A stretch of DNA of 64,000 bases from Solibacillus sp. FSL R7-0682 (GTDB lineage: Bacteria > Bacillota > Bacilli > Bacillales_A > Planococcaceae): assembly GCF_038005985.1 (NCBI RefSeq), contig NZ_JBBOUI010000001.1, forward strand, positions 1,384,001 through 1,448,000, written 5' to 3'. Positions 19,977-28,288 of the stretch are shown here, one piece after another (position 1 is the stretch's first letter; each line of letters opens with the position of its first letter). The position numbers and the translations under genes are program-made. The notes below the pieces were generated by a model that was not told the origin of the DNA, made no database searches, and saw only the letters and a list, made by a program, of their open reading frames with translations.

Positions 19977-20010
19977 GTGTTAGGGCCACGGTGCTCTAAC
20001 GCTTTTTTTT
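19977..20010 (+). terminator. Terminator of glnA
   Basis: Ten paired bases (19977-19986 with 19993-20002) around a six-base loop, followed by eight T. Confidence 0.92.
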
Positions 20011-20060
20011 GTCGTTAAAAAAATATACAATAGAACTGATAATTTAAAGGGGTGTATGCA

Positions 20061-20768
20061 ATGGAGTTTCAAACAGTTATGCACGAGCTAGAGGCATTAG
20101 GCAAAGAGCGTTCGAAAAAAATGTATATGTCAAATGGAGCGAAAGAACCGGTTTATGGTGTTGCGACAGGTGCAATGAAGCCGATTGCGAAAAAAATTAA
20201 AATTAATCAAGAGCTAGCAGAACAGCTATATGCAACTGGAAATTATGATGCAATGTATTTTGCTGGCATTATTGCTGATCCACAAGCGATGACTGAAGAG
20301 GATTATAATCGTTGGATTGATACTGCATATTTCTACATGATTTCTGATTACATTGTCGCGGTGACTTTGGCGGAGTCTGACATTGCACAGCAAGTTTCAG
20401 ATAATTGGATATCAAGTGGTGATGAACTGAAAATGTCAGCTGGTTGGAGCTGTTATTGTTGGCTATTAGGGAGCCGAAAAGACCATGAATTTTCCAGAGA
20501 GAAACTACTTGCTATGCTGGAGTTGGTGAAAAATACGATTCATGATGCACCAGAGCGAACGAAAGTATCGATGAATAATTTTGTCGTTACAGTAGGGGTA
20601 TCTTATGTACCATTGCATAAGGAAGCATTAGAAATTGCACAAGCAATTGGAGGTATTGAAATAAAGCGAGAAACTAAAAAGCCATCTCAATTGAATGCCT
20701 ATGAGTCAATTCAAAAGCAAGTTGAAAAAGATCGTATTGGCTTTAAACGAAAATATGTCAGATGTTAA
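20061..20768 (+). CDS. DNA alkylation repair protein, AlkC/AlkD-like HEAT-repeat family
   Basis: A 235-residue all-helical protein with the pattern of the DNA alkylation repair family (PF08713), including YGVATGAMKPIAKK near the N-terminus and WSCYCWLLG in the centre. Characterised AlkD enzymes are glycosylases that remove positively charged alkylated bases. I cannot confirm the catalytic Trp/Asp/Arg set by eye; this subgroup (with the GVSYVPLHKEA and IKR segments) may differ from B. cereus AlkD. The start is ATG 20061, eight bases after AAAGGGG; a GTG at 20052 falls inside that ribosome site. Confidence 0.78.
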   Translation: MEFQTVMHELEALGKERSKKMYMSNGAKEPVYGVATGAMKPIAKKIKINQELAEQLYATGNYDAMYFAGIIADPQAMTEEDYNRWIDTAYFYMISDYIVAVTLAESDIAQQVSDNWISSGDELKMSAGWSCYCWLLGSRKDHEFSREKLLAMLELVKNTIHDAPERTKVSMNNFVVTVGVSYVPLHKEALEIAQAIGGIEIKRETKKPSQLNAYESIQKQVEKDRIGFKRKYVRC

Positions 20769-20850
20769 AAATGTAAAATTTCATGCATTCCCTTGTTTCA
20801 TCGTATGGAGTTGATTAAACTAAAAATAAGAAACGAAGAGGGGGCTTATG

Positions 20851-21393
20851 ATGAAAAAAAGTATTGCGATTGATATGGACCAAGTATTAGCAAACTTTTA
20901 CAAAAAACTGAGAATGACATACAACGAAAATTTCGGTACAAATTTTACAGATGAAGAATTTTTATTAACAACACAGCGTGATTTACCAAGAGAAGACGCT
21001 AAAAAATTGTTCGCAATTTTAAATGAACCGGACTATTTTAGAGATTTAGAAGTATTGGATATGGATGCAATCGAGGTTATACAAGAGCTACAAGAGCATT
21101 ATGAAATCTATATTGCAACAGCAGCGATGGATGTTCCTGGTTCATTTAATGCAAAATATGATTGGCTCATGAAGTATTTACCGTTTTTAAAAAGACAAAA
21201 CATTGTATTCTGTGGAAATAAAGCGGTTATACATACCGATTATTTAATCGATGATAGCCCTAATCAATTAGCTGCCTTTAAAGGTACTGGTTTACTTTAT
21301 GGAATGCCATATAATGCAACAACAGAAGGGTTTATTCGTGTGAATAACTGGCAGGAAATTAGAAGCTATTTTCTTAAAGCGTTAGTAGTTTAA
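20851..21393 (+). CDS. 5'(3')-deoxyribonucleotidase-like HAD phosphatase (NT5C type)
   Basis: A 180-residue HAD-superfamily protein. Motif I is DMDQVLANF with the nucleophile and acid aspartates, motif III lies around GNKAVIHTDYL and motif IV is DDSPNQL. This pattern fits the NT5C family, which removes phosphate from deoxyribonucleoside monophosphates. Two ATG codons are adjacent (20848 and 20851); the second is better spaced from the AGAGGGGG ribosome site. A second HAD nucleotidase-like gene, yqfW, lies at 45734. Confidence 0.82.
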   Translation: MKKSIAIDMDQVLANFYKKLRMTYNENFGTNFTDEEFLLTTQRDLPREDAKKLFAILNEPDYFRDLEVLDMDAIEVIQELQEHYEIYIATAAMDVPGSFNAKYDWLMKYLPFLKRQNIVFCGNKAVIHTDYLIDDSPNQLAAFKGTGLLYGMPYNATTEGFIRVNNWQEIRSYFLKALVV

Positions 21394-21399
21394 TTCGGA

Positions 21400-21435
21400 G
21401 GATGAATTGTCATTTGTGCAATTCATCCTTTTTTT
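21400..21435 (+). terminator. Terminator of the nucleotidase gene
   Basis: GGATGAATTG (21400-21409) and CAATTCATCC (21419-21428) form a perfect 10-bp stem followed by seven T. Confidence 0.92.
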
Positions 21436-21627
21436 GATAAAGGAAATCCCACGTATACTGACCTACAATGACCTTTACTTTATTGCGCGGGAAATGTCGA
21501 ATATAAAAAAATTGTGACGATGATAATTTATTTCGTAGTTCTAGTAATTTGCAGTAAGATGATAGTATAATTTGAATAGTCCGAAAAATATTTTAGGCGA
21601 TTACTAGTAGCTGAGAGGGTGGTTCAA

Positions 21628-22323
21628 ATGAAACCAGTTATCGGGTTAACGATGTATGATACTAACAAAAAATTAGATATTAATAATGCGTATTTGCACT
21701 CTATAGAACTAGCGGGAGGAATCCCAATCTGTATTCCCAATGCAACGGAAGATACAGTTGAGGAATTATTATCAAGGGTTGACGGTTTATTATTAATTGG
21801 TGGTGAGGATATAGATCCATATTTATTTGGAGAAGAACCACATCCGAAAATTGGCCCGGTTGTAAGGAAACGTGATGATAGTGATCTTCTATTAATGAAC
21901 TATGCCTTTAAAAAGCAAATGCCGATATTAGGTGTATGTCGTGGGCAACAAGTAATGAATGTAGCTTTTGGAGGCACTATTATTCAAGATATTCCTTCCC
22001 AGGTTGAAAGCCCACTTTTACATAAACAACCATCAAAGCGTGGTGAGCTAGCACATAGTGTGGAGGTGTTAACACCAAAGTTTAAAGAAATCTTTGGCGA
22101 TAATACGTTCCGAGTTAATACGTTCCACCATCAATCAATAGGAAAGTTAGGCGAAGGTCTTAAACTATCAGCTGTTGCTAAAGATGGGGTTATTGAAGGA
22201 ATTGAGCATGAGGCGCATCCGTATTGTATATCTGTACAATGGCACCCTGAGGAATTAGCACCAAACGGAGATGTTTATGCACAACGCTTGTTTAAAAGCT
22301 TTGTAGATGCTTGTAAGCAGTAA
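21628..22323 (+). CDS. Class I glutamine amidotransferase-like / gamma-glutamyl-GABA hydrolase family (PuuD-like)
   Basis: A 231-residue class I GATase fold. The nucleophile Cys104 is in LGVCRGQQVMN, and the His-Glu pair is in QWHPEEL. The oxyanion segment LIGGEDIDPYL is typical of peptidase C26 members such as PuuD, which hydrolyse gamma-glutamyl compounds; the exact substrate is not evident. A GAGAGGGTGG ribosome site lies before ATG 21628; the GTG at 21619 overlaps it. The gene is monocistronic, between the nucleotidase terminator and a strong bidirectional terminator shared with lexA. Confidence 0.85.
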   Translation: MKPVIGLTMYDTNKKLDINNAYLHSIELAGGIPICIPNATEDTVEELLSRVDGLLLIGGEDIDPYLFGEEPHPKIGPVVRKRDDSDLLLMNYAFKKQMPILGVCRGQQVMNVAFGGTIIQDIPSQVESPLLHKQPSKRGELAHSVEVLTPKFKEIFGDNTFRVNTFHHQSIGKLGEGLKLSAVAKDGVIEGIEHEAHPYCISVQWHPEELAPNGDVYAQRLFKSFVDACKQ

Positions 22324-22360
22324 TTATAGGGTTCTAAGTAGAAAGTATAACCAAAATAAT

Positions 22361-22402
22361 AGGGCGTATCTGAAAGTAATTCTTTTCAGATACGCCCTGT
22401 TT
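22361..22402. terminator. Bidirectional terminator between the GATase gene and lexA
   Basis: A perfect 15-bp stem (22361-22375 with 22384-22398, core GGGCGTATCTG) with an eight-base loop, T-rich on the plus side and preceded by A/T bases on the other. Confidence 0.92.
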
Positions 22403-22404
22403 TA

Positions 22405-23028
22405 TTAATGAACGTTACGATATAAACCAACGACTTTCCCTAAAATCGTTACTTGATTAACTATAATTGGCTCCATTGAGCTATTTTCAGGTTGTAAACG
22501 GAAGTACGTTTTTTCCTTATAGAAACGCTTTACAGTTGCTTCATCATCTTCTGTCATGGCAACGACTATTTCACCGTTATTTGCTGTTGAACATTTCTTA
22601 ACGATAACATAATCACCATCTAAAATTCCCGCTTCAATCATGGATTCTCCCATAATTTCCAACATGAATAATTCGTCTTCTGAAGAGCCATATGTATCTG
22701 GCAGAGGGAAGTATTCTTGAATATCTTCGATTGCAGAAATCGGTAAACCAGCTGTAACTTTCCCGATTAATGGTACGTGAATTACACCTTGCTTTGGAAC
22801 GGTAACATCTTCTTGCTCTAAAATTTCGATCGCACGTGGCTTTGTTGGGTCACGACGTATAAGCCCTTTACTTTCTAAACGAGCTAAATGCCCATGGACA
22901 GTTGAACTTGAAGCTAATCCAACAGCCTCACCAATTTCTCGAACAGATGGTGGATAGCCTTTTGCACGAACTTCCTCTTTTATAAAAGCTAGAATTGCTT
23001 GTTGTCGCTTTGAAATTTTTGATGTCAA
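22405..23028 (-). CDS. lexA: SOS repressor LexA
   Basis: A 207-residue LexA/DinR. The N-terminal winged helix reads [15 protein letters not shown]...[28 protein letters not shown]; the self-cleavage site is the Ala-Gly in KVTAGLP; the catalytic Ser is in MGESMIEAG and the Lys in ATVKRFYKE. RecA-stimulated autocleavage relieves repression. I place the start at TTG 23028, six bases after the ribosome site GAGGTG, giving MTSKISKRQ; a GTG at 23037 overlaps that site, and upstream codons cross the operator region. A longer open frame to 23169 is not expected to be translated. It is divergent from its targets yneA-yneB. Confidence 0.95.
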   Translation of the reverse strand: MTSKISKRQQAILAFIKEEVRAKGYPPSVREIGEAVGLASSSTVHGHLARLESKGLIRRDPTKPRAIEILEQEDVTVPKQGVIHVPLIGKVTAGLPISAIEDIQEYFPLPDTYGSSEDELFMLEIMGESMIEAGILDGDYVIVKKCSTANNGEIVVAMTEDDEATVKRFYKEKTYFRLQPENSSMEPIIVNQVTILGKVVGLYRNVH

Positions 23029-23071
23029 CTTACTCACCTCTTTATATACAATGATATTTTTTATTACGTTC

Positions 23072-23176
23072 AGTATAGCAGTATGCGAACAAAAATGCAA
23101 ACATAGGTTCGAAAACATGTTGACAAAAACATATGTTCGTATTAATATGAGAACAAACATTCCGAACATATATTCG
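23072..23176. promoter_or_regulatory. Divergent lexA / yneA promoter region with several LexA boxes
   Basis: The lexA promoter (minus strand) is TTGCAT (23095-23100), 17 bp, TATACT (23072-23077). The yneA promoter is TTGACA (23120-23125), 17 bp, TAATAT (23143-23148). Sites like CGAAC-N4-GTTCG occur at 23098-23111 (CAAAC-ATAG-GTTCG), 23126-23139 (AAAAC-ATAT-GTTCG, between the yneA -35 and -10) and 23163-23176 (CGAAC-ATAT-ATTCG); weaker ones lie at 23110-23123 and 23151-23162. The boxes overlap both promoters. Confidence 0.88.
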
Positions 23177-23193
23177 AAAAGGGGTAAATCAAA

Positions 23194-24209
<1,016 letters not shown>

Positions 24210-24250
24210 CATACCTTTGTATTATTGTAATAATGAAAGGTGAGAACGAT

Positions 24251-24487
24251 ATGTTATCGAAAGAAAAAATCGCTCGAATTAACGAGTTATCAAAATTAGC
24301 AAAAGAAGGTAAACTGACAGAGGAACAGGCGAAGGAGCGTACAGCACTTCGTAAAGAGTATTTAGATGTATTCCGCTCGACAATGCGCGATACAATTGAG
24401 CACGTTAAAGTGGTTGATGAAGAAGGTAATGATGTTACACCAGAAAAATTAAAGCAAATTAAAGAACAAAAAAAATTCATTAATTAA
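24251..24487 (+). CDS. ynzC: DUF896 family protein YnzC
   Basis: A 78-residue charged, helical protein starting MLSKEKIARINELSKLAKEG, the standard opening of DUF896. B. subtilis YnzC has the same size and also follows yneAB. Function is unknown; the known structure is a two-helix hairpin. The start is ATG 24251 with AAAGGTGAG seven bases upstream; an ATG at 24233 overlaps that site. The yneB terminator lies upstream, but readthrough could still place it in the SOS operon. Confidence 0.9.
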   Translation: MLSKEKIARINELSKLAKEGKLTEEQAKERTALRKEYLDVFRSTMRDTIEHVKVVDEEGNDVTPEKLKQIKEQKKFIN

Positions 24488-24501
24488 CATTAATTTTAAT
24501 T

Positions 24502-24535
24502 AATATGACATATTTATCATTAAGTATGTCATATT
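24502..24535. repeat. AT-rich inverted repeat between ynzC and tkt
   Basis: AATATGACATA (24502-24512) and TATGTCATATT (24525-24535) are a perfect 11-bp inverted repeat with a 12-base loop. There is no real T-run after it. It may be a weak terminator of ynzC or a protein-binding site for tkt. Confidence 0.6.
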
Positions 24536-24658
24536 TCTGAAACGTTTAGAGAAATGATTGTTTTCTTCATCAATTTTGTCTAAACTGTAAGATGAAGAAA
24601 AGTGAAATTTTATACTGTTTATTTCACAAATATATAGTTCGAGAAAGGATGTCACATA

Positions 24659-26653
24659 ATGACACAACAGATGGATCAGCAAGCAATTAACGCAATCCGT
24701 ACACTATCAATCGATGCAATCGAGAAAGCCAATTCTGGTCACCCAGGCTTACCAATGGGTGCTGCTCCAATGGCCTATACGTTATGGACAAAACAACTAC
24801 GACATAATCCACAAAATCCAAAATGGTTTAACCGTGACCGCTTCGTATTATCGGCAGGACACGGCTCTATGCTTTTATATAGCTTACTTCACTTAGGTGG
24901 TTACGGTTTAGAGATGGAAGAAATTAAAAACTTCCGTCAATGGGATTCTTTAACACCAGGACATCCTGAATTTGGTCACACAGTTGGGGTAGAAGCAACA
25001 ACAGGTCCACTTGGCCAAGGTATCGCGATGACAGTTGGAATGGCAATGGCGGAACGTCACTTAGCGGCGACATACAACAAGCCTGGCTTAGACATTGTCG
25101 ATCACTACACATTTGCACTTTGTGGAGACGGTGACTTAATGGAAGGTGTTGCTGCAGAAGCCATTTCTCTAGCAGGTCACTTAAAATTAGATAAGTTAAT
25201 TGTGTTATATGATTCAAATGATATTTCACTTGATGGTGATTTAGAAAAGTCATTCTCAGAAAACATCCAAAAACGTTTTGAATCTTACGGATGGAACTAC
25301 TTAAAAGTTGCAGACGGTACAGATATTACAGCTATTAATAAAGCAATCGAAACAGCAAAACAAAATACAGGTGGTCCAACAATAATTGAAGTAAAAACAG
25401 TAATTGGTTTTGGTTCTCCTAACAAATCTGGTAAAGCAGACTCTCACGGTTCACCACTTGGTGCTGAAGAAGCCGTATTAACAAAAGCAGCTTATGCTTG
25501 GGAGCATGAGCCATTCCACGTGCCGGCTGAAGTATATGACACATTTAAAGCGGCAGCTGATGTACAAGGTGTTCAAGCCGAAGCAGCTTGGAATGAAATT
25601 TTTGAGAGCTATAAAGCAGAATACCCAGAGCTTGCTGAACAATTTGTCAACGCAATGGAAAATAAATTACCAGCAGACTTTGCTTCAGAATTACCAGTAT
25701 ATGAAGCAGGTAAATCTGTTGCAACACGATCATCTTCTGGTGATGCAATTAATGCCATTGCGAAAAAATTACCATCATTCTTTGGTGGCTCTGCTGACTT
25801 AGCAGGTTCAAATAAAACGACGATTAAAGGTGCTGGTGACTTCTTCGCAGAAACGCCAGAAGGCCGTAACATTTGGTTCGGTGTACGTGAATTTGCGATG
25901 GGTGCAGCATTAAACGGTATGGCGTTACACGGTGGCTTAAATGTATTCGGTGGTACATTCTTCGTATTCTCTGACTACGTTCGTCCAGCGGTTCGTTTAT
26001 CAGCATTAATGGGCTTACCAGTAACATACGTGTTCACACACGATTCAATTGCTGTAGGGGAAGATGGTCCAACTCACGAGCCAGTTGAACACTTAGCTTC
26101 ATTACGAGCGATGCCAAACCTTTCTGTTATACGTCCAGCAGATGCGAACGAATCAGTAGCAGCATGGAAGTTAGCGGTAGAAAGTGAATCAACTCCTACT
26201 GCGTTAGTATTATCTCGTCAAAACTTACCAGTGCTGAATGTAGCAAAAGAAACTGTGTATGAAGGCGTTGCAAAAGGGGCTTATGTAGTATCACCAGCAA
26301 CAAAAGAAACACCAGATGCAATTTTAATTGCGACAGGTTCAGAAGTTTCTTTAGCAGTGGAAGCTCAAAAAGCATTATTAGCAGATGGAATCGATGCTTC
26401 AGTTGTATCAATGCCTGCGATGGATCGTTTCGAAAAGCAAACAAAAGAATACAAAGAAACAGTTTTACCAAAAGCTGTAACAAAACGTTTAGCAATCGAG
26501 ATGGGTGCATCATTGGGCTGGCATAAATATGTAGGCTTTGATGGCGATGTACTTGCAATTGACAAGTTCGGTGCATCAGCTCCAGGTGAATTAGTTATGG
26601 AGAAATACGGTTTTACAGTAGAAAACGTAGTAGCGAAAGTAAAAGCACTTTAA
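24659..26653 (+). CDS. tkt: Transketolase
   Basis: A 664-residue transketolase with the TPP-binding motif GDGDLMEG, the N-terminal [15 protein letters not shown] block, and the pyrimidine-binding region [18 protein letters not shown] plus the C-terminal domain. It moves two-carbon units between sugar phosphates in the pentose phosphate pathway. Normal length, no odd residues seen. The ATG is preceded by AAAGGATG. The gene stands alone between ynzC and a repeat-bearing intergenic stretch; the same ynzC-tkt order is found in B. subtilis. Confidence 0.97.
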   Translation: MTQQMDQQAINAIRTLSIDAIEKANSGHPGLPMGAAPMAYTLWTKQLRHNPQNPKWFNRDRFVLSAGHGSMLLYSLLHLGGYGLEMEEIKNFRQWDSLTPGHPEFGHTVGVEATTGPLGQGIAMTVGMAMAERHLAATYNKPGLDIVDHYTFALCGDGDLMEGVAAEAISLAGHLKLDKLIVLYDSNDISLDGDLEKSFSENIQKRFESYGWNYLKVADGTDITAINKAIETAKQNTGGPTIIEVKTVIGFGSPNKSGKADSHGSPLGAEEAVLTKAAYAWEHEPFHVPAEVYDTFKAAADVQGVQAEAAWNEIFESYKAEYPELAEQFVNAMENKLPADFASELPVYEAGKSVATRSSSGDAINAIAKKLPSFFGGSADLAGSNKTTIKGAGDFFAETPEGRNIWFGVREFAMGAALNGMALHGGLNVFGGTFFVFSDYVRPAVRLSALMGLPVTYVFTHDSIAVGEDGPTHEPVEHLASLRAMPNLSVIRPADANESVAAWKLAVESESTPTALVLSRQNLPVLNVAKETVYEGVAKGAYVVSPATKETPDAILIATGSEVSLAVEAQKALLADGIDASVVSMPAMDRFEKQTKEYKETVLPKAVTKRLAIEMGASLGWHKYVGFDGDVLAIDKFGASAPGELVMEKYGFTVENVVAKVKAL

Positions 26654-26736
26654 TACGTATAGCAAATGTGCTTCGGACAAAACTATATTTTTAGAAGAAA
26701 ATTAGGTTTCCGATTAGTGGAAATTTGATAGTTATT

Positions 26737-26842
26737 GAATTGATTGGAGTGCAGGGTCGACTCCCGCGGGAACAGCACGACGCCTGAGACTACAGGCTCA
26801 GGCCGTGCCCGCGGAAAGCGTACCCGGAACGGAAGTCAATTC
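26737..26842. repeat. GC-rich palindromic intergenic repeat (dispersed element type)
   Basis: In the 362-base gap after tkt lies a 106-base fold-back: outer arms GAATTGATT/AAGTCAATTC, then CCGCGGG (26764-26770) with CCCGCGG (26808-26814), CACG with CGTG, and GCCTGAG (26782-26788) with CTCAGGC (26797-26803). Its base composition is far richer in GC than the neighbours. It strongly resembles, from memory, a repetitive sequence scattered between genes in many Bacillales genomes (CGACTCCCGCGGGAACAGCA family). No open frame of note. Confidence 0.75.
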
Positions 26843-26852
26843 CTTCCATAGC

Positions 26853-26893
26853 AAAAAAACAGGATTTTTCTAAAGAGAAAAATCCTGTTTTTT
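26853..26893. terminator. Terminator after tkt
   Basis: CAGGATTTTTCT (26860-26871) and AGAAAAATCCTG (26876-26887) form a perfect stem with loop AAAG, flanked by A7 and T6, so it can work both ways. It lies downstream of the palindromic repeat, about 200 bases after the tkt stop. Confidence 0.9.
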
Positions 26894-27015
26894 ATATTTT
26901 GTCCCGGCCGAATTTTTTATATAAAATTTCAATTGAAAACGTGCTTAAATCGGCAAGGAATGGTACGATAAAGGTTGGAAAAAAGCTAGGTACTATGTGA
27001 GGAAGTGAAAATATC

Positions 27016-27579
27016 ATGACAACTGACCAAATACAAAATGACATTACAAAATACATTGAACAGCAATTATTTTTACTAACAAATAAAGCAGATATGGAAA
27101 GCTTTGAACAAGTGATTCAACAAAATGTTTCGCAAAAACGTGAATCCTCATCGTCTAAAGAAGATTTTTACGATCGATTAATGTTAAATATTGCGTATTT
27201 TGTAGAGAATAAAACAGCATGGTCCCAATTAATTCGTATGACATATGGCGCTGGACAAGTTCCAAAAATGAGTTATCTCGAAAATGAACTAATGGCGCAA
27301 CAAATGCGAATCCGTCAAGACGTTGGCGAAAAAATGGACGACTATACGAGTGCATTTCATAAGCAGTATGCGGCGTTAAAAGTGACGGATGAAGATGTCA
27401 TTTACGATTATGCCTATGCATCGGTAGAACATACATTACGCATTGATTTTTTAACGCATGTAACAGTAACCAATGCTGATATTTTATGTAAGGGCGATAT
27501 TGATGAGACATTGAAAATAATAGAAGGCTACATAGCTTATCATGCAGATCAAATCGTCAATCAAATGACGCTTTCTTAA
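27016..27579 (+). CDS. Hypothetical protein, 187 aa
   Basis: A helical protein without signal peptide or membrane segment. Its general pattern (helices, a central MLNIAYFVENKTAWSQLIRM block, and an aromatic-rich second half) is reminiscent of the ligand-binding half of TetR-like regulators, but no DNA-binding helix-turn-helix is visible at the front, so I do not assign it. It ends 12 bases before the esterase-like gene at 27592, so the two are probably co-transcribed. GAGGAAG precedes the ATG by about ten bases. Confidence 0.7.
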   Translation: MTTDQIQNDITKYIEQQLFLLTNKADMESFEQVIQQNVSQKRESSSSKEDFYDRLMLNIAYFVENKTAWSQLIRMTYGAGQVPKMSYLENELMAQQMRIRQDVGEKMDDYTSAFHKQYAALKVTDEDVIYDYAYASVEHTLRIDFLTHVTVTNADILCKGDIDETLKIIEGYIAYHADQIVNQMTLS

Positions 27580-27591
27580 AGGAGAAATACA

Positions 27592-28239
27592 ATGAAATCA
27601 CCATATATTTTTTTACACAAAGCTCCACAAAATGATGGACAAAAAAAGCCAGCTATCTTTTTATTACACGGTCTAGGTAGTGATGAAAACGATTTATTGC
27701 AACTAGTTGACTCGTTCTCGTCACAATGCCACATTTTTAGCTTACAAGGACCCATTAAGCATCGACCAGGGTTTGCTTTTTACACATTTGAAGAAGAGGG
27801 TAAACCACATCGTGAGATTTTTGATAAAGTATTAAAAGCTACAGAAAGCTTTATTTTAGAAGCAGTTGAAGAGTACAATTTAGATCCAAAACAGCTTTAT
27901 GTTGTTGGATTCAACCAAGGAGCAGCTATTGCCCAATCGTTAGCGATGGTGATGGGGAATGCATTGCGAGGGACAGTAGCATTAAGTGGCTATTTACCTG
28001 AATTTGCTGCGTTAGAATACAGCAAAAAAACGATGGATGAATCGAAAATTTTCATTTCACATGGTGAATATGATTATGATTTCCCATTTGTTTGGGCGGA
28101 GCATGCAGTACGCTTTTTTAATGATTACGGAACAAAAGTAACGTTTAAAACATACCCAGTTGGCCATGGTGTGTGCGAACAAAATTTACAAGATTTAATA
28201 GCTTTCATAGCAGAAGATTTAAAGACAACATTAAATTAA
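27592..28239 (+). CDS. Carboxylesterase/phospholipase-type alpha/beta hydrolase lacking the nucleophile serine
   Basis: A 215-residue alpha/beta hydrolase of the phospholipase/carboxylesterase group (HGLGSDENDLLQL opening). The nucleophile elbow that normally reads GFSQGA is GFNQGA here: codon AAC at the serine position (residue 108). The remaining acid (D161 in HGEYDYDFP) and His (H192 in VGHGV) are kept, and the frame is intact. The protein is therefore likely to lack standard esterase activity, or it uses a different chemistry. It follows the unrecognised gene at 27016 by 12 bases. Confidence 0.82.
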   Translation: MKSPYIFLHKAPQNDGQKKPAIFLLHGLGSDENDLLQLVDSFSSQCHIFSLQGPIKHRPGFAFYTFEEEGKPHREIFDKVLKATESFILEAVEEYNLDPKQLYVVGFNQGAAIAQSLAMVMGNALRGTVALSGYLPEFAALEYSKKTMDESKIFISHGEYDYDFPFVWAEHAVRFFNDYGTKVTFKTYPVGHGVCEQNLQDLIAFIAEDLKTTLN

Positions 28240-28244
28240 TATTA

Positions 28245-28284
28245 GAAAGGGGTACATGATAGTATATAATCATGTACCCCTTTC
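28245..28284. terminator. Bidirectional terminator between esterase-like and EAL genes
   Basis: GAAAGGGGTACATGAT (28245-28260) and ATCATGTACCCCTTTC (28269-28284) form a perfect 16-bp stem with an eight-base loop. Confidence 0.9.
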
Positions 28285-28288
28285 TAGT

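Noticed and set aside
22405-23169. LexA with a 47-residue N-terminal extension
   Set aside because: The extension is read from the promoter and operator region; TTG 23028 has a ribosome binding site and matches the family length.
24530-24560. Catabolite-repression (cre) site near TGAAACGTTTAGA before tkt
   Set aside because: It lacks one base of the TGWAANCGNTNWCA spacing and does not fit the consensus.
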